NCBI GenBank assembly: GCA_905221605.1
Contig: CAJNDS010000735.1
Span: 200,001-264,000 of the forward strand
Source: Symbiodinium natans
Lineage: Eukaryota > Sar > Dinophyceae > Suessiales > Symbiodiniaceae
Direction: 5' to 3'
DNA: 64,000 nucleotides
The notes under the pieces: generated by a model
The model's input: the letters and a program-made list of their open reading frames with translations, nothing else
Database searches by the model: none
Told to the model about the DNA's origin: nothing
In this document: positions 28,663-38,815 of the stretch, piece by piece
Layout of the letters: every line of letters begins with the position of its first letter
How positions within the stretch are numbered: position 1 is the stretch's first letter
Position numbers and translations under genes: made by a program

Positions 28663-28866
28663 TCTGTGCTGTTTGCCCGGTTTGCCAATCTGGCTCGTGT
28701 GATCAGACGGAAATCCGCTCAAAAGCACGGTCCAGACATAACCTTCCTAAACCCTCTACACCCTAAACCCTAAACCCTAAACCCCACTGCCAACCTCGGC
28801 AACGACTCAGGAGATGGACTTTCCGCCGAAGCTGTCGAACGAGGCCGAAGAGCCTGGACGGAGTGA
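28663..28866 (+). CDS. Candidate last two exons, function unknown
   Basis: Exon 28663-28729 (TTTCAG|, SVLFARFANLARVIRRKSAQ...) leaves G at G|GTCCAG. Exon 28811-28866, read in phase, gives DGLSAEAVERGRRAWTE and TGA. Another frame of the second exon, EMDFPPKLSNEAEEPGRSE, is also plausible but out of phase. The intron has CCCTAAA repeats. Confidence 0.4.
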
Positions 28867-29064
28867 GGTGTCACGAATGCGGGGTTTGGGTTTAGGGTTT
28901 CAGGGTTCAAGGTTTAGGGTTGAGGGTTGAGGGTTCAGGGTTCAGGGTGCTAGATTTAGGTTTTTTAGGTTTCTTCCCGATGCACTGAGTGGGCCTAGGA
29001 GGCATTCGAGCATCGAATGTGCTAATGCTCCTTTGATAAAGCCCTTGGGTTCCATTTTTCTAAG

Positions 29065-29945
29065 GCCCCAACCCGGCACTCCCGAAAGAAAGAAACTAAG
29101 CCGAAGAGCCAAAAGTCAAGGGAGCAGTTCTCCAAGCCCCGGTCCATTGCTGGCTATTGTTATCCGACTTGTAAGGTTTCATCATGGGGTCTATTTGCTT
29201 GCTGTATATTGGGCTTTGGGCCTTTAAACTCCAAAAGGGTCTTGGGCTTGGGGTGTGGGGCTTAGGGGCCCTAAACCCTAAACCCTAAACCCTAAACCCT
29301 AAACCCTAAACCCTAAACCCTAAACCCTAAACCCTAAACCCTAAACCCTAAACCCTAAACCCCCCCAAACCCCAAACCCCAAACCCCAAACCCCAAACCC
29401 CAAACCCCAAACCCCAATGGCAAGGCCGGCGCGCCGGCGGATCCCAAAGATGTGTTGGAGATGCTGTGGCGGGTGCAGGCGCAGAGCGCCCCCCCCCCAA
29501 CTGGTAGGCTTAGGGTTTTTTAGGGCTTTAGGGGTTTAGGGTTTAGGGGTTTAGGGTTTAGGGTTTAGGGTTTAGGGTTTAGGGTTTAGGGTTTAGGGGT
29601 TTAGGGTTTTCGGGTTTTAGGGTTTAGGGGTTTAGGGGTTAGGGTCTAGGGTTTAGAGTTTAGGGTTTAGGGTTTAGGGTTTAGGGTTTAGGGATTCAGA
29701 GTTTAGGGTTTTAGGGGTTTAGGGGTTCAGGGTTTAGGGTTTTAGGGTTTTAGGGTTTAGGGGTTTAGGGTTTAGGGATTCAGGGTTTAGGGGGTTAGGG
29801 TTTGTTTACCGTGTAAGGTTCAGGGTTTAGGGTTTCATGTTTGGGGTTTGCATTGGGATTGGCTCGCTCCGGTGCATTGAAGAAGTGTCACAGTCCTGGG
29901 TCATATTCGCAAACCATGCCACATTTTTATGCGCACTTAAACTAG
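29065..29945 (+). CDS. Three-exon gene end, basic protein of unknown function
   Basis: Exon 29065-29175 is highly charged (APTRHSRKKETKPKSQKSRE...). Exon 29425-29503 reads AGAPADPKDVLEMLWRVQAQ... and 29824-29945 ends ...CHSPGSYSQTMPHFYAHLN with TAG. Phases match (0/0, 0/1, 2). Intron 1 is a 146-bp CCCTAAA/CCCCAAA array; intron 2 is a 310-bp TTTAGGG variant array. The last exon's acceptor is itself inside TTCAGGG repeats, so its exact start is uncertain. Confidence 0.5.
29271..29415 (-). repeat. CCCTAAA then CCCCAAA array
   Basis: About 13 CCCTAAA units followed by seven CCCCAAA units, in intron 1 of the gene at 29065-29945. Confidence 0.95.
29520..29830 (+). repeat. TTTAGGG/TTTAGGGG array
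   Basis: About 40 units of mixed 7- and 8-base length filling intron 2. Confidence 0.95.
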
Positions 29946-30198
29946 ACTAGGACCCGGAGTAGGCCCTTATTTCCTTTTCTTAGGGCTGGGGCTTCCCTGT
30001 AATCCCCTTAAAACCAAAAAGTGTACCCTTTCTATTCCCAGGTTACTCCTGGGTCTAGTAATCCCAATAAGGAACAACTGTGCAGAGTTGATGATTGGTG
30101 GGTGGTTAGACTTGCTGACTTGCTGGCTTTTCGTAGGGAACGAGGGAACTCGGAACCTTGTATCATCCCGCAAAGGGCTAAACAGATAAATGGATAAG

Positions 30199-30218
30199 GG
30201 TATATATATATATATACG

Positions 30219-30255
<37 letters not shown>

Positions 30256-30345
30256 TATGTATCTTATATAATATAAGATACATATGTATATATATATATA
30301 ATACGTATATATATATATATCGCAGAATATATACATATATATGTA
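30199..30345. repeat. TA-rich palindrome
   Basis: (TA)n runs around a centre near 30268 (CTTATATAATATAAG) form a long perfect-looking inverted repeat. Confidence 0.8.
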
Positions 30346-30430
30346 TACACCTAAGTCCGAATATGGCATATCTCCATCACAGCTCTCTTCAAAGGCCGAA
30401 TTTAGAAAAGCCTCACAACTTCGAATACAG

Positions 30431-30744
30431 CTGGAGCCATTGGATTTGTGAAAATCCTCATTCGATTTAGGGTTAGGGTTTAGGGTTTAGGGTTTAGGGT
30501 TTAGGGTTTAGGGTTTAGGGTTTAGGGTTTAGGGTTTAGGGTTTAAGGTTTAGGGTTTAGGGTTTAGGGTTTAGGGTTTAGGGTTTAGGGTTTAGGGTTT
30601 AGGGTTCAAGCCTTGAGGCTTGAGACCCCGTCCAAGGTTTGCTTCATGGCTTCAAGGCTTTCAGGATTTCTGGGGCGCCGGAGCAAAAAGCGTTTCTGTG
30701 GGTTCTTAAGCTTTCCGGCACCGGGTTTGTGCCCCAAACCCTAA
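30431..30744 (+). CDS. Candidate exons, function unknown
   Basis: Exon 30431-30471 (ATACAG|, GAIGFVKILIRFR) ends at a donor inside TTTAGGG. Exon 30611-30744 (LRLETPSK then VCFMASRLSGFLGRRSKKRF...) ends ...PKP with TAA supplied by CCCTAAA. The two do not join in phase as drawn. A 130-bp TTTAGGG array lies between them. Confidence 0.35.
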
Positions 30745-30894
30745 ACCCTAAACCCTAAACCCTAAACCCTAGACCCTAGACCCTAAACCCTAAGCCCTAG
30801 ACCCTAGACCCTAGACCCTAGACCCTAAACCCTAAACCCTAAACCCTAAACCCTAACCCTAAACCCTAACCCTAAACCCTAAACGTCGAAAAAG

Positions 30895-30975
30895 GAGCAA
30901 CAGCTGAGCTCCCTCGATGCCTTGCGCGGGCTGAGATCCCAGCATCAGGCTCCCAGAGCCGCCTTTCGAAGTCGG
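30895..30975 (+). CDS. Candidate internal exon with consensus donor
   Basis: GAAAAAG| to CGG|GTGAGTC encloses 27 codons (EQQLSSLDALRGLRSQHQAP...), phase 0 at both ends. Product unknown; TTTAGGG follows the donor. Confidence 0.5.
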
Positions 30976-31499
30976 GTGAGTCTAGGGTTTAGGGTTTAGG
31001 GTTTAGGGTTTAGGGTTTAGGGTTTAGGGTTTAGGGCCTAGGGCTTGGTGCTTAGGGTTCAGCAGGCTGCTTTGCTTTGGTTTTTGTTGGCGGGGGGTCC
31101 CCCTCTGGGGGAGGGGGAGGGGTGGAAGGGCCGAAGGTTATTGATGTTTCGAGGGGGTCCACCCCCCCCCCCCCCCCCCCCCCCCACCCCCCAATAGAAA
31201 AGGTTTATGGGCCCCCCTTACCCGTCACCCAGCCACGTCCCTGTACTTCTAGCCCCAACTAAAGGTCTACTTACAACCTGCTTAGGGGACTGAACGGGGC
31301 GTATAAGTACAGTTATAGTTGGGGGGAATCAACATTCCACAAAATCCGTTTGGAGCCTTGAATCCCAAACTCAGAGCCCTTCCCCTCAAGTCTGCAACAA
31401 GTTGCAACAAGTTAGGGCTCAGGGTTTGGGGTTTAGGGTTCAGAGTGCCCGAACCGAAGATGCAAAACCTCACATGAAGGCCTCACAAAAAATGCGGGC

Positions 31500-31780
31500 G
31501 ACTGTTCGATGCCCCTGCGTACCTCGTTTCTGAAGAATCTTATGGTTTGTCACAAACGATCCATAGCTAAAGTGGTTTCCTTCGAAGCCCGCGCGTGCAT
31601 CCTTGAGGACCCATTTTTGTATGGGTCTTCGCAAATGATGCATGGCTAATGTGGTTTCTTCCAGTTTAGAACCGCGAAGTTGGAAACGTGCGCGTCCTTC
31701 CTTTGGTTCTTGGGGGCTTGGGTCTGCACAAACGGTTCGTAGCTGAAGCTGGTTTCTTCCGATTTAGAAACCAGATGTCT
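31500..31780 (+). repeat. Three diverged ~100-bp tandem units
   Basis: The segment CACAAACGRTYCRTAGCTRA then GTGGTTTCTTCC recurs near 31550, 31630 and 31725 with CGCGCGTGCATCC-like spacers. An exon-like frame (MSVETRTANQHMEGSCLDRK) follows at 31768-31870 but lacks a donor. Confidence 0.55.
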
Positions 31781-32050
31781 GTAGAAACGAGAACGGCCAA
31801 CCAACACATGGAAGGCTCATGTTTAGACAGAAAAAGTTCCCCCGCCTTTCGAAAAAGAAGGAAACCCTAAACCCTAAAACCCTAAAACCCTAAAAGGTCA
31901 TAGTCACTTAGAGAGCTCTGTAGGTACTTATATCCCCAGTTATAAGGATCCCAAGGCCCTATAAGTCCTAAATTCAGGACCACCCAAGTATTTCCTAAAC
32001 CCTAAACCCAAAACCTTAAACCCTAAACCCTAAACCCTAAACCCCCCAAG

Positions 32051-32124
32051 TATTTCCGACGAGTTTGGGCTTTGCGCGCCTCTGGGACGCCAGCTTTCTG
32101 AGCCCCGAAGTCGGCGATAGGGAG
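32051..32124 (+). CDS. Candidate internal exon after duplicated acceptor
   Basis: CCCAAG| to GAG|GTTTCC encloses FPTSLGFARLWDASFLSPEV and four more codons. The acceptor segment CCCAAGTATTTCC occurs a second time at 31983-31995, with a telomeric tract between the copies. Confidence 0.45.
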
Positions 32125-32144
32125 GTTTCCGAAAGTAGGGGTAC

Positions 32145-32215
32145 CTTCTTGGGGTCCTTATTATAAGGGGGATCCTACTACTTGGGGTCTATTCTAGGGA
32201 TCCGGGATCCCCTCA
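32145..32215. mobile_element. Hairpin family H
   Basis: GGTACCTTCTTGGGGTCCTT then GGATCCTACTA; related copies lie at 33917-34010 and, inverted, 47378-47425. Confidence 0.5.
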
Positions 32216-32370
32216 TTTTCGTATGCCCCCCGACAGGGCTTTAGGGCTTGGTAGGGTTCAGACTTGCTGTAGTGCGTTTAGGGTTTAGGGTTTAGGGTTT
32301 AGGGTGTAGGGTTTAGGGTTTAGGGTTTAGGGTTTAGGGTTTAGGGTTTAGGGTTTAGGGTTTAGTTTAG

Positions 32371-32741
32371 GGATGGCTTCGGGTGTTGAGGGGCTTCTGG
32401 GGCTTGAACAGGCCCCTTCAAGACCCCCTGAGACCGTTTGAAGCCCTGTTGTAGCAACCCCGGACTGCCACCATCAAAATCTCATTAACACCTCTAGCCC
32501 GTTTTAAACCTAGGATGCCCAGTAGTACCCTTATTCCCTTTTTGGGGGTTTAGGTTCCCTTCTAAACCCCTTTAAGCAAAAAAGGGCACCCTTTTTAAGC
32601 CTAGGTTACTGGGCAGCCTAGTAAACCCTTGCAAACCCCAAACCCTAAACCCTAAAGCCATTAAAACCTAAGACCTTAAAGCTTCCACAGCCGCCAGGAG
32701 TGGCAGCGGACCGTCCGGGATCTTGTGAGGCCACATGCCGG
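32371..32741 (+). CDS. Candidate exons, function unknown
   Basis: Exon 32371-32411 (TTTAG|, possible start MASGVEGLLGLEQ, donor CAG|GCCCC) and exon 32691-32741 (TTCCACAG|, RQEWQRTVRDLVRPHA, donor GG|GTTTTAG). A family C-like hairpin lies between them (32518-32620). Phases do not join as drawn. Confidence 0.3.
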
Positions 32742-32754
32742 GTTTTAGAGTACC

Positions 32755-32935
32755 GTACTTGAATACTTTTTTGTGGTTTGCTTCAGGGTTTAGGGTTTTG
32801 GCGTACTATACTTTAATTCTTTTTGTGGTTCGCTTCAGGGTTTAGGGTTTTAGAGTACTGCGCTTTAATACTTTTTGTGGTTCGCTTCAGGGTTTAGGGT
32901 TTTGGAGTACTATTATTTTTTATACTTTTCGTGGT
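32755..32935 (+). repeat. 64-bp tandem repeat, about three copies
   Basis: The unit contains TTTTTGTGGTTCGCTTCAGG, GTTTAGGGTTTT and GAGTACT. Each copy includes a telomeric heptamer, so the heptamer was amplified together with unique flank. Confidence 0.8.
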
Positions 32936-33539
32936 TCTGGGTTCCTATGATAGCTACTTATACCTAACAAATGAATACTGCTTTTCCAGGCCACTACTCC
33001 AAAGTGGGGAATGAGGGTCCAGTTTGGGACTTGGAGCTTTGTGTTTAGTTTGGGGAGTGTGGTTTCATTTTGGGACTTGGATTTGAGGGTTCATTTGGGA
33101 GTCAGGTTTCAGTTTGGGATTTAGGGTTGGGGGTATGCCTGGGAATTGGGGCAGAGTTGGCCATTTAGAGTTGACTTTGGGTCTAGGGTTTAACGAACCC
33201 GGGCGCACCCGCCCCCCCCCCCCCCACCCCCCTTCCCCCAAGGATTCTTCTCCAAAAGTTTCCCAGCGAGCCGCAACGTATTGCAATTGAACTCCTATAC
33301 CTATACCAGCAAAATCCTAAACCATCCCCTAAACCCTAAACCCTACACCCTAAACCCTAAACCCTGAGTTTCCCAGCTTAGAGCTCAAGGAAGCCCTGAG
33401 CCTGAACCTGACCCACCCCCCCTCCCCCCCGCCCGGCAGGCTCAAAGACCTGAGCCTTATGTTTTTGTAGTTTAGGTTTAGGGTTGAAGCGAGCGTACCC
33501 TGTGCAATCCCTGCTCAGGGTTGAACGATGGGGGCTGAA

Positions 33540-33706
33540 CCCCAAACCCCCTAAACCTCCTCAACCCCCTAAACCCCCTAAACCCCCTAAACCCCCTAAA
33601 ACCCCCTAAACCCCCTAAACCCCCTAAACCCCGTAAACCCCCTAAACCCCTAAACCCCCTAAACCCCCTAAACCCCCTAAACCCCCTAAACCCCCTAAAC
33701 CCCTTG
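33540..33706 (-). repeat. CCCCCTAAA (9-10 bp) telomere-like array
   Basis: About 17 units of 9 bases with occasional 10-base units. Like the ATAAACCCT array it keeps an antisense pseudo-ORF (GFR repeats) open. Confidence 0.9.
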
Positions 33707-33736
33707 AATCCTAAATCTGAAATCGATGCAGGCAAG

Positions 33737-34408
33737 TTAAAGCAAGCGTCGAGTCGGATGAGAGCCCCAATCTCCGGGGAAAGTCCGGCACCCTGGGCCA
33801 GAGGCATGGATGAAGTTGGGGGGTTTAGGGTTTAGGGTTCAGGGTTTAGGGTTTAAGGTTTAGGGTTTAGGGTTGAGGGTTCAAGGTTTAGGGTTTAGTT
33901 TAGGGTTTTGGGGCCGGTACCTTCTTGGGGTCCTTAGTTTGAGGGAATCCTACTATTTTTTTTTTGGGGGGGGGGGGGGGGGGGTCTCTATTAGGGGCCC
34001 CCTAATTCGCAAACTCCCAGTTAGGAATTTGGGGGATGGGTGGTTTTATGCAACCTCGGGCCCTTGGCATGGTCCCTTGCCTCCTTAAAGGGTTCTGAAG
34101 TATGGACCCCGGATTTCTACAGGGTATATAAGGGGCATTTCAGGGTCCCCTTTCAAGCGCCCATATTCAAGGGCCATGAAACTAATCCTAAAGTCTAGGC
34201 CAGGGCTTCAAACAGAAGTTCCTCTTCGCTTGTGCTACGACTTTCTGGTTTATACTACCACCTCGAGGGTGCTTTGCTTCAATCTCTCGACTCTTCTTCA
34301 AGTACCCAGCCCGATGCATCCTGGGAAGCCTCAACGCAGGGTTCACGAGGTCAGTCGGTACCGAAAGTCCGGAAACCCTGCATTCTCTCTTCCAACCCTC
34401 AACCCTAG
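33737..34408 (+). CDS. Last two exons of a gene, function unknown
   Basis: Exon 33737-33822 (GGCAAG|, LKQASSRMRAPISGESPAPW...) leaves GG at GG|GTTTAGGG. Exon 34204-34408, read in phase, gives a Ser-rich 67-residue end (SGLYYHLEGALLQSLDSSSS... to SSNPQP) and TAG. A competing frame in exon 2 is open to TAA at 34422 but out of phase. The intron holds TTTAGGG repeats and a family H hairpin with a G22 run. Confidence 0.45.
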
Positions 34409-34939
34409 ACCCGATTTCCTAAACCCTAAACCATAAACTTTGGCATTTTGAGCCGGGGCTTTGTTTGTCCAGTGCAAGGGCATGCCACAAGCATGTACAA
34501 GTTCGCCACACCTTAACCGCAAAACCTCGAGAATGCTATGCGCAGAAGCATGCATGCCCAGCACAGTCCCTTCTGTGTTCTTCTGTTCCTCCCTTACGCC
34601 CTAAAGCCTAGAATCATAAACCCCCAAAGCCCAAGATCTAAACCCAATTCCCTATTCTCCCAACCTGCAAGCCCTAACAGCAAGCCGAAAGCCTCACAAG
34701 CCCTCAAGGCCAACCTCAAACCTAGGGTTGAGGGTTCAGGGTTTAGGGTTTAGGGTTTAGGGTTTAGGGTTTAGGGTTTAGGGTTTAGGGTTTAGGGTTT
34801 AGGGTAGTGCAACTGGGCTTGTTTGGGGGGTGGGTGGGGGGGGGGGTATTCCGGCTCCTGCAGGGACAATGAAGGTTAGTCAAAGCCCCGACCCGAAACC
34901 CTAAGCCCCAAGCCTAGCACGTAAACACTGAAGCCCAAG

Positions 34940-35325
34940 GAGTTTCTCCAAACCGGAGCGCCCCTCTGGCGTGTCACAGGAGGCTTCGGCTGAGCAGGCG
35001 GGTAAGGAATGGTTTAGGGTTTACTTAAAGGACCAGGGGACTTAGTAAGAGGACCCCGCAAACAGTCAGGGGGTCCTGAATAATTCGGCCAAATTGACTT
35101 TAAAGGGGAGGCCCCTACTAAAGAGGGTCGAACATTAGGGTTGAAATTGGGGCAAGTTTACCATTACTTGTAACCACAAGTAGGGTACTTCTAACCTACA
35201 TACTAAGTTCCATGATCCTGCAAGTAGGGCTTACAGGGACTTCAAGCAGGCCTATGCCCCGAACCAAGCGCCAGCAACACATGTCCTGCACGTCTCATCG
35301 CCAAGAAGCTGGCTCCCTTGCCTGA
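34940..35325 (+). CDS. Candidate last two exons, function unknown
   Basis: Exon 34940-35001 (CCCAAG|, SFSKPERPSGVSQEASAEQA, donor G|GTAAGG) and exon 35237-35325 (TTACAG|, in phase TSSRPMPRTKRQQHMSCTSH..., TGA). Two other frames of the second exon are also open, so confidence is limited. Confidence 0.35.
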
Positions 35326-35437
35326 AGAAGCAGAGACCCTAGGGCCTATTTCCAAAACCCGAAGCGTCCTCACTATACATGTTTAACCCTAAGCCGTAAA
35401 CTTGAGGATGCATGTAGCAGACTCCTAAACCCTAGAA

Positions 35438-35911
35438 GAGAACGACTGGAAGGCGGCAAGGGGCACACTTTTGCCCTTCTGGGTGCTCAGGGTGTAGTCC
35501 TTCGGGTGTAGGTAATTACTTGGGCCTTACAAGGCTCCAATAAACAAATATACATATATATATATATATTATTGTACATATATATATATCTTTGTTTATA
35601 TGTTTATTTGCCTATTTATTTATTGATTTATTGGTTTATGGAATTTACACATATCAGCTTTTGGCTCCAGTATATACTACATAGACACATGGACCCTCAG
35701 GGCTCAGGGCAGCAGGGGAAAACCAGAGTGTCCTTCTTGCAAGATCGTGACTACGCAGAGAGAGGGATAGAGTTTAGGGTTTAGGGTTTAGGGTTTAGGG
35801 TTACCTGGTTGTACAATGAGGTCCCTTCTACATTTGGACAAGCCAACTGATTCGACAGTCATGAAACAAGGGCCACAACGAGATGAAATCGCTCTATCCA
35901 TACCCAAGGGC
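35438..35911 (+). CDS. Two candidate internal exons
   Basis: 35438-35490 (CCTAG|, ENDWKAARGTLLPFW, donor at GTGCTC) and 35848-35911 (GACAAG|, PTDSTVMKQGPQRDEIALSI). Between them 35520-35640 is AT-rich with (TA)n and TTTA runs. A further open island at 35708-35770 has two competing frames. Confidence 0.3.
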
Positions 35912-36035
35912 TCCTATGTAGTACGTTTTTGGGGTAGGGTTTAGGGTTTAGGGTTTAGGGTTTTGGGTTTAGGGTTTAGGGTTATGCTAGAACCCCTTTT
36001 AACTAACCCAAAAAGGGGACTACATGGGAGCCTTT
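35905..36035. mobile_element. Hairpin family I interrupted by TTTAGGG
   Basis: CCCAAGGGCTCCTATGTAGT pairs with ACTACATGGGAGCCTTTGGG. The loop side reads GGGGTAGGGTTTAGGG..., so about eight telomeric units sit inside the hairpin. Intact relatives are at 42900-43055. Confidence 0.7.
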
Positions 36036-36407
36036 GGGTAGTCCCTGAATGCCGAGTCACAGGCTCAGCGCCCTAAACCCGAGCCCCCAAAAGTCTTATG
36101 GAGCTGCCCTAAACCGTCCTGTCAACCTAAACTCTTGCACCGCCACACTGGGAGGTTCGTGGGTCGTTCTTGATAGGGTTAGAAGTAGTGTACCTGTAAT
36201 CATGACCTTACTTCGGGGGTGTAGGGTTCAGGGTTTAGGGTTTAGGGTTCAGGGTTCAGGGTCAAGGGTTCATGTAGGGCACTTTCAACCCCAAACCCCA
36301 AACCCCAAACCCCAAACCCTAAACCCTAAACCCTAAACCCCAAACCCTAAACCCTAAACCCTAAACCCTAACACTACTTAGTAAACTGCCCATGATGAGC
36401 CTTCAAG

Positions 36408-36454
36408 CACTGGAGGTCTCCTCGGAAGTGACCGATGTGATTTCCGTCGAGTGG
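36408..36454 (+). CDS. Candidate internal exon
   Basis: CTTCAAG| to TGG|GTTGAGG encloses LEVSSEVTDVISVEW. The acceptor is the right end of a family A-like element. Confidence 0.4.
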
Positions 36455-36786
36455 GTTGAGGTGGCCGCCCCCAAACCCTCAACCCTAAATCCTAAACCCT
36501 AAACCCTAAACCCTAAACCCTAAACCCTCAACCCAGCCTTGAGCTCACTTGGTAGCCCGGTGGAAGCCTTTACCCTCATTGTAAGATGGTATAGTTACTG
36601 GGCATTTTGGGTTTAGGGGTGTATACGGGGCTTAGGTTCCTAGAGCTGCTTGAAGCTTTAGGGGGGAGGAGGCTCGGGAGAATCTAGAAAATAGAACTTG
36701 CCCTTCGGCACTCCCTAAACCCTAAACCCTAAACCCTAAACCCTAAACCCTGGTGGGAACCCTTGCCTTAGCTGATCGATGTTCAG

Positions 36787-36840
36787 GTTCCTCCAGGCGT
36801 TTTGGGTCGTGAGCAGCGCAGGTTGTTGAAATTGGGCTAG
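36787..36840 (+). CDS. Candidate terminal exon
   Basis: GTTCAG| then VPPGVLGREQRRLLKLG and TAG. Short; could also continue as an internal exon in another frame. Confidence 0.3.
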   Translation, partial: VPPGVLGREQRRLLKLG

Positions 36841-36976
36841 CAGCGATTGGGTTTAGGGTTTAGGGTTTAGGGTTCTAAGTATAATACCTACATTGGGGTC
36901 TAAAGTCTACAAATAATGCCTACTTTGGGCTATTTGGAGCCTTAGGGCCAAGTATGGTGTAGGGAGTCTCTGGGAG

Positions 36977-37086
36977 TTGATAGAAGTTGTGAGGGCCCTT
37001 CTTGGCTTCTTGGTACCATGAGCTACGCGGACACAAAACGCGAGACTCGAGAGCACCAGCTGGGCCTCGAAATGATGCCAGCGTAG
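36977..37086 (+). CDS. Candidate terminal exon
   Basis: CTGGGAG| then 35 codons (DRSCEGPSWLLGTMSYADTK...) to TAG at 37084-37086. Antisense frames are open too. Composition favours the plus strand. Confidence 0.35.
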
Positions 37087-37097
37087 ACCCCAACCAC

Positions 37098-37207
37098 CTT
37101 GGGAACCAAATGAACCCGAACATTGGGACCATATACCCAATACTACTATAATCCTTATTGGGGTATATGAACCATAAGCCCTTTTAGGGTTCATTTGGTT
37201 CTCAAGG
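37098..37207. mobile_element. Hairpin element with 20-bp ends
   Basis: CCTTGGGAACCAAATGAACC and the inverted end GGGTTCATTTGGTTCTCAAGG (first bases quoted) bound 110 bp with an inner GGTATATG palindrome. Confidence 0.7.
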
Positions 37208-37258
37208 CACTGAGTGACCACCTAAGGAACGACAGTTGCGCGCATTTCGGGAACCCAG

Positions 37259-37498
37259 ACATCCGGGAGTGGTGACAGTTTCGCACGTCGCCAGCCGCGA
37301 AGTTCACAAGCAGTGACAGCTTTGAAGACGACGAGCGCGGCCTCGCCCACGCATAGGCCAGAGAGCGAGGTTCGTCCAACATGCGAGCAATCGGCCGCCG
37401 CGTCTGCGCGCACGTGGGGCCACATCGACCTAGCACCTCGTTGGAACCCCTGTAGAGTTGACACACTATTTGGGGAATTCGTTAGTTTCTGCAATTGA
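37259..37498 (+). CDS. Candidate terminal exon, 79 codons
   Basis: After AACCCAG a frame of 79 codons rich in Ser, Ala and Arg (TSGSGDSFARRQPRSSQAVT... to GEFVSFCN) ends in TGA. The antisense strand has an open frame of 131 codons across the same place, so strand is not settled. Confidence 0.35.
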   Translation, partial: TSGSGDSFARRQPRSSQAVTALKTTSAASPTHRPESEVRPTCEQSAAASARTWGHIDLAPRWNPCRVDTLFGEFVSFCN

Positions 37499-37522
37499 GA
37501 GGGCCTTGAAGGTTTCATCCCA

Positions 37523-37880
37523 AGATGAGACTGAGTCCACTGACAGAGCGTCAGAGAGCCCTGTGCCGTGCTCTCTTTAGAGACCCTAGATGGAGGTTCA
37601 TGGTACTTATTAACCAATTATAGCTGTACTGACTTATAAGCCCCTTAAGTGCCCTAATATGGTTATAAGTACAGTTATAGGTACAGTTATAAGTGGTTAA
37701 AAAGCACCATGAACCTCCAAGCCTGGCGGCCTTCCTTACCACTCATGCTCCTGGGCTGGGTTTAGGAGCACGATACTTTGCTACATGTTCTGGGCTAGAC
37801 TCTCAGTGCACGTTTTGGGGTGTCATGTGCTGGCGCTGCAACCTGAAATTTGTTGACTCTGAACGTTCAAATCAAGGTCG
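37523..37880 (+). CDS. Candidate exons around a family A element
   Basis: Island 37523-37580 reads MRLSPLTERQRALCRALFRD after CAAG. After the element (37587-37721) a frame continues, for example FATCSGLDSQCTFWGVMCW, up to a C18 run. Donor of the first island is unclear (possibly GA). Confidence 0.3.
37587..37721. mobile_element. Hairpin family A, complete copy
   Basis: TGGAGGTTCATGGTACTTAT is inverted at AAAGCACCATGAACCTCCAA. The body matches 331-444. Confidence 0.8.
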
Positions 37881-37932
37881 CCCCCCCCCCCCCCCCCCCC
37901 CCCATAGGCCGGGTTTAGGTTTAGGGTTCAGG

Positions 37933-38055
37933 CACCCTAAACCCTAAACCCTAAACCCTAAACCCTAAACCCTAAACCCTAAACCCTAAACCCTAAACCC
38001 TAAACCCTAAACCCTAAACCCTAAACCCTAAACCCTAAACCCTAAACCCTAAACC
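37933..38055 (-). repeat. CCCTAAA array
   Basis: About 17 perfect units. Confidence 0.95.
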
Positions 38056-38269
38056 GGAACCATCCCGTTCCTTGGACTTGCTGACGCGCCGATCAGCCCT
38101 CATGCCTGAACCAAAAACCCCAAACCCTGCACCCTATACATACCCCAAACCTAGAAACCTCAACTCCTAAGCCTTATACAAGCCCTAGACCCTAGGACCT
38201 CGAACCCTAGGCCCTAAACCCTAAATCCTAAACCCTAAACCCTAAACCCTAAACCCTAAACCCTAACAG

Positions 38270-38662
38270 GAGAAGGTGGACGTGTCGCCTACATCCGTCA
38301 CTGCCGTTACAGCTGCTCAGGCATGTCCGGGTTCATTCTTAGGGTTTAGGGTTTAGGGTTTAGGGTTTAGGGTTTAGGGTTTTAGGTTGTAAGATTTTTG
38401 GGGTTCTCCTAGTAGGGTGTTCAAAGGGACGATTTATGAAAGGAGTGGTTACCGAGCCTCTTTATCCGCAACGCTGCCTTCCCCCGCCCCCCCTCTCCTC
38501 CCACCCAGCCCCCCCCCCCCCGAAACCCTAAACCCTAAACCCCAAACCCTAAACCCTTTGATTAAGTCTTGCGGAGCCACGAGCCCCTTCCCAAACGAAA
38601 AATGGGCTGTCGAGAACTGTTCAAGAATATGTCGGCTGGTGTTTCGGGACTTGTGTCGATGA
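38270..38662 (+). CDS. Candidate exons ending a gene
   Basis: Exon 38270-38330 (CCTAACAG|, EKVDVSPTSVTAVTAAQACP, donor G|GTTCAT), an exon from 38416 (TAG|, in phase CSKGRFMKGVVTEPLYPQRC), and an island from 38560 ending SCGATSPFPNEKWAVENCSR...VFRDLCR with TGA at 38660-38662. The first two join in phase; the junction to the last is not established. Confidence 0.4.
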
Positions 38663-38815
38663 AAGTTTCCGGTGGGTTTGAGAATTTAGGGTTTAGGGTT
38701 GAGGGTTGAGGGTTTCGGGTTGAGGTCAGCCTCCAGTACTACCCATGATTGATACAGACCAATGAGCAGGTACCCTACACCTGAAAGTTTAAGGTGGGAA
38801 GTTTGCAGCAATACC

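Noticed and set aside
38050-38110. Reverse-strand exon (MRADRRVSKSKERDGSG) with AG and G|GTTTAG in antisense
   Set aside because: It reads well, but neighbouring exons are on the plus strand and nothing joins it; kept only as a possibility.
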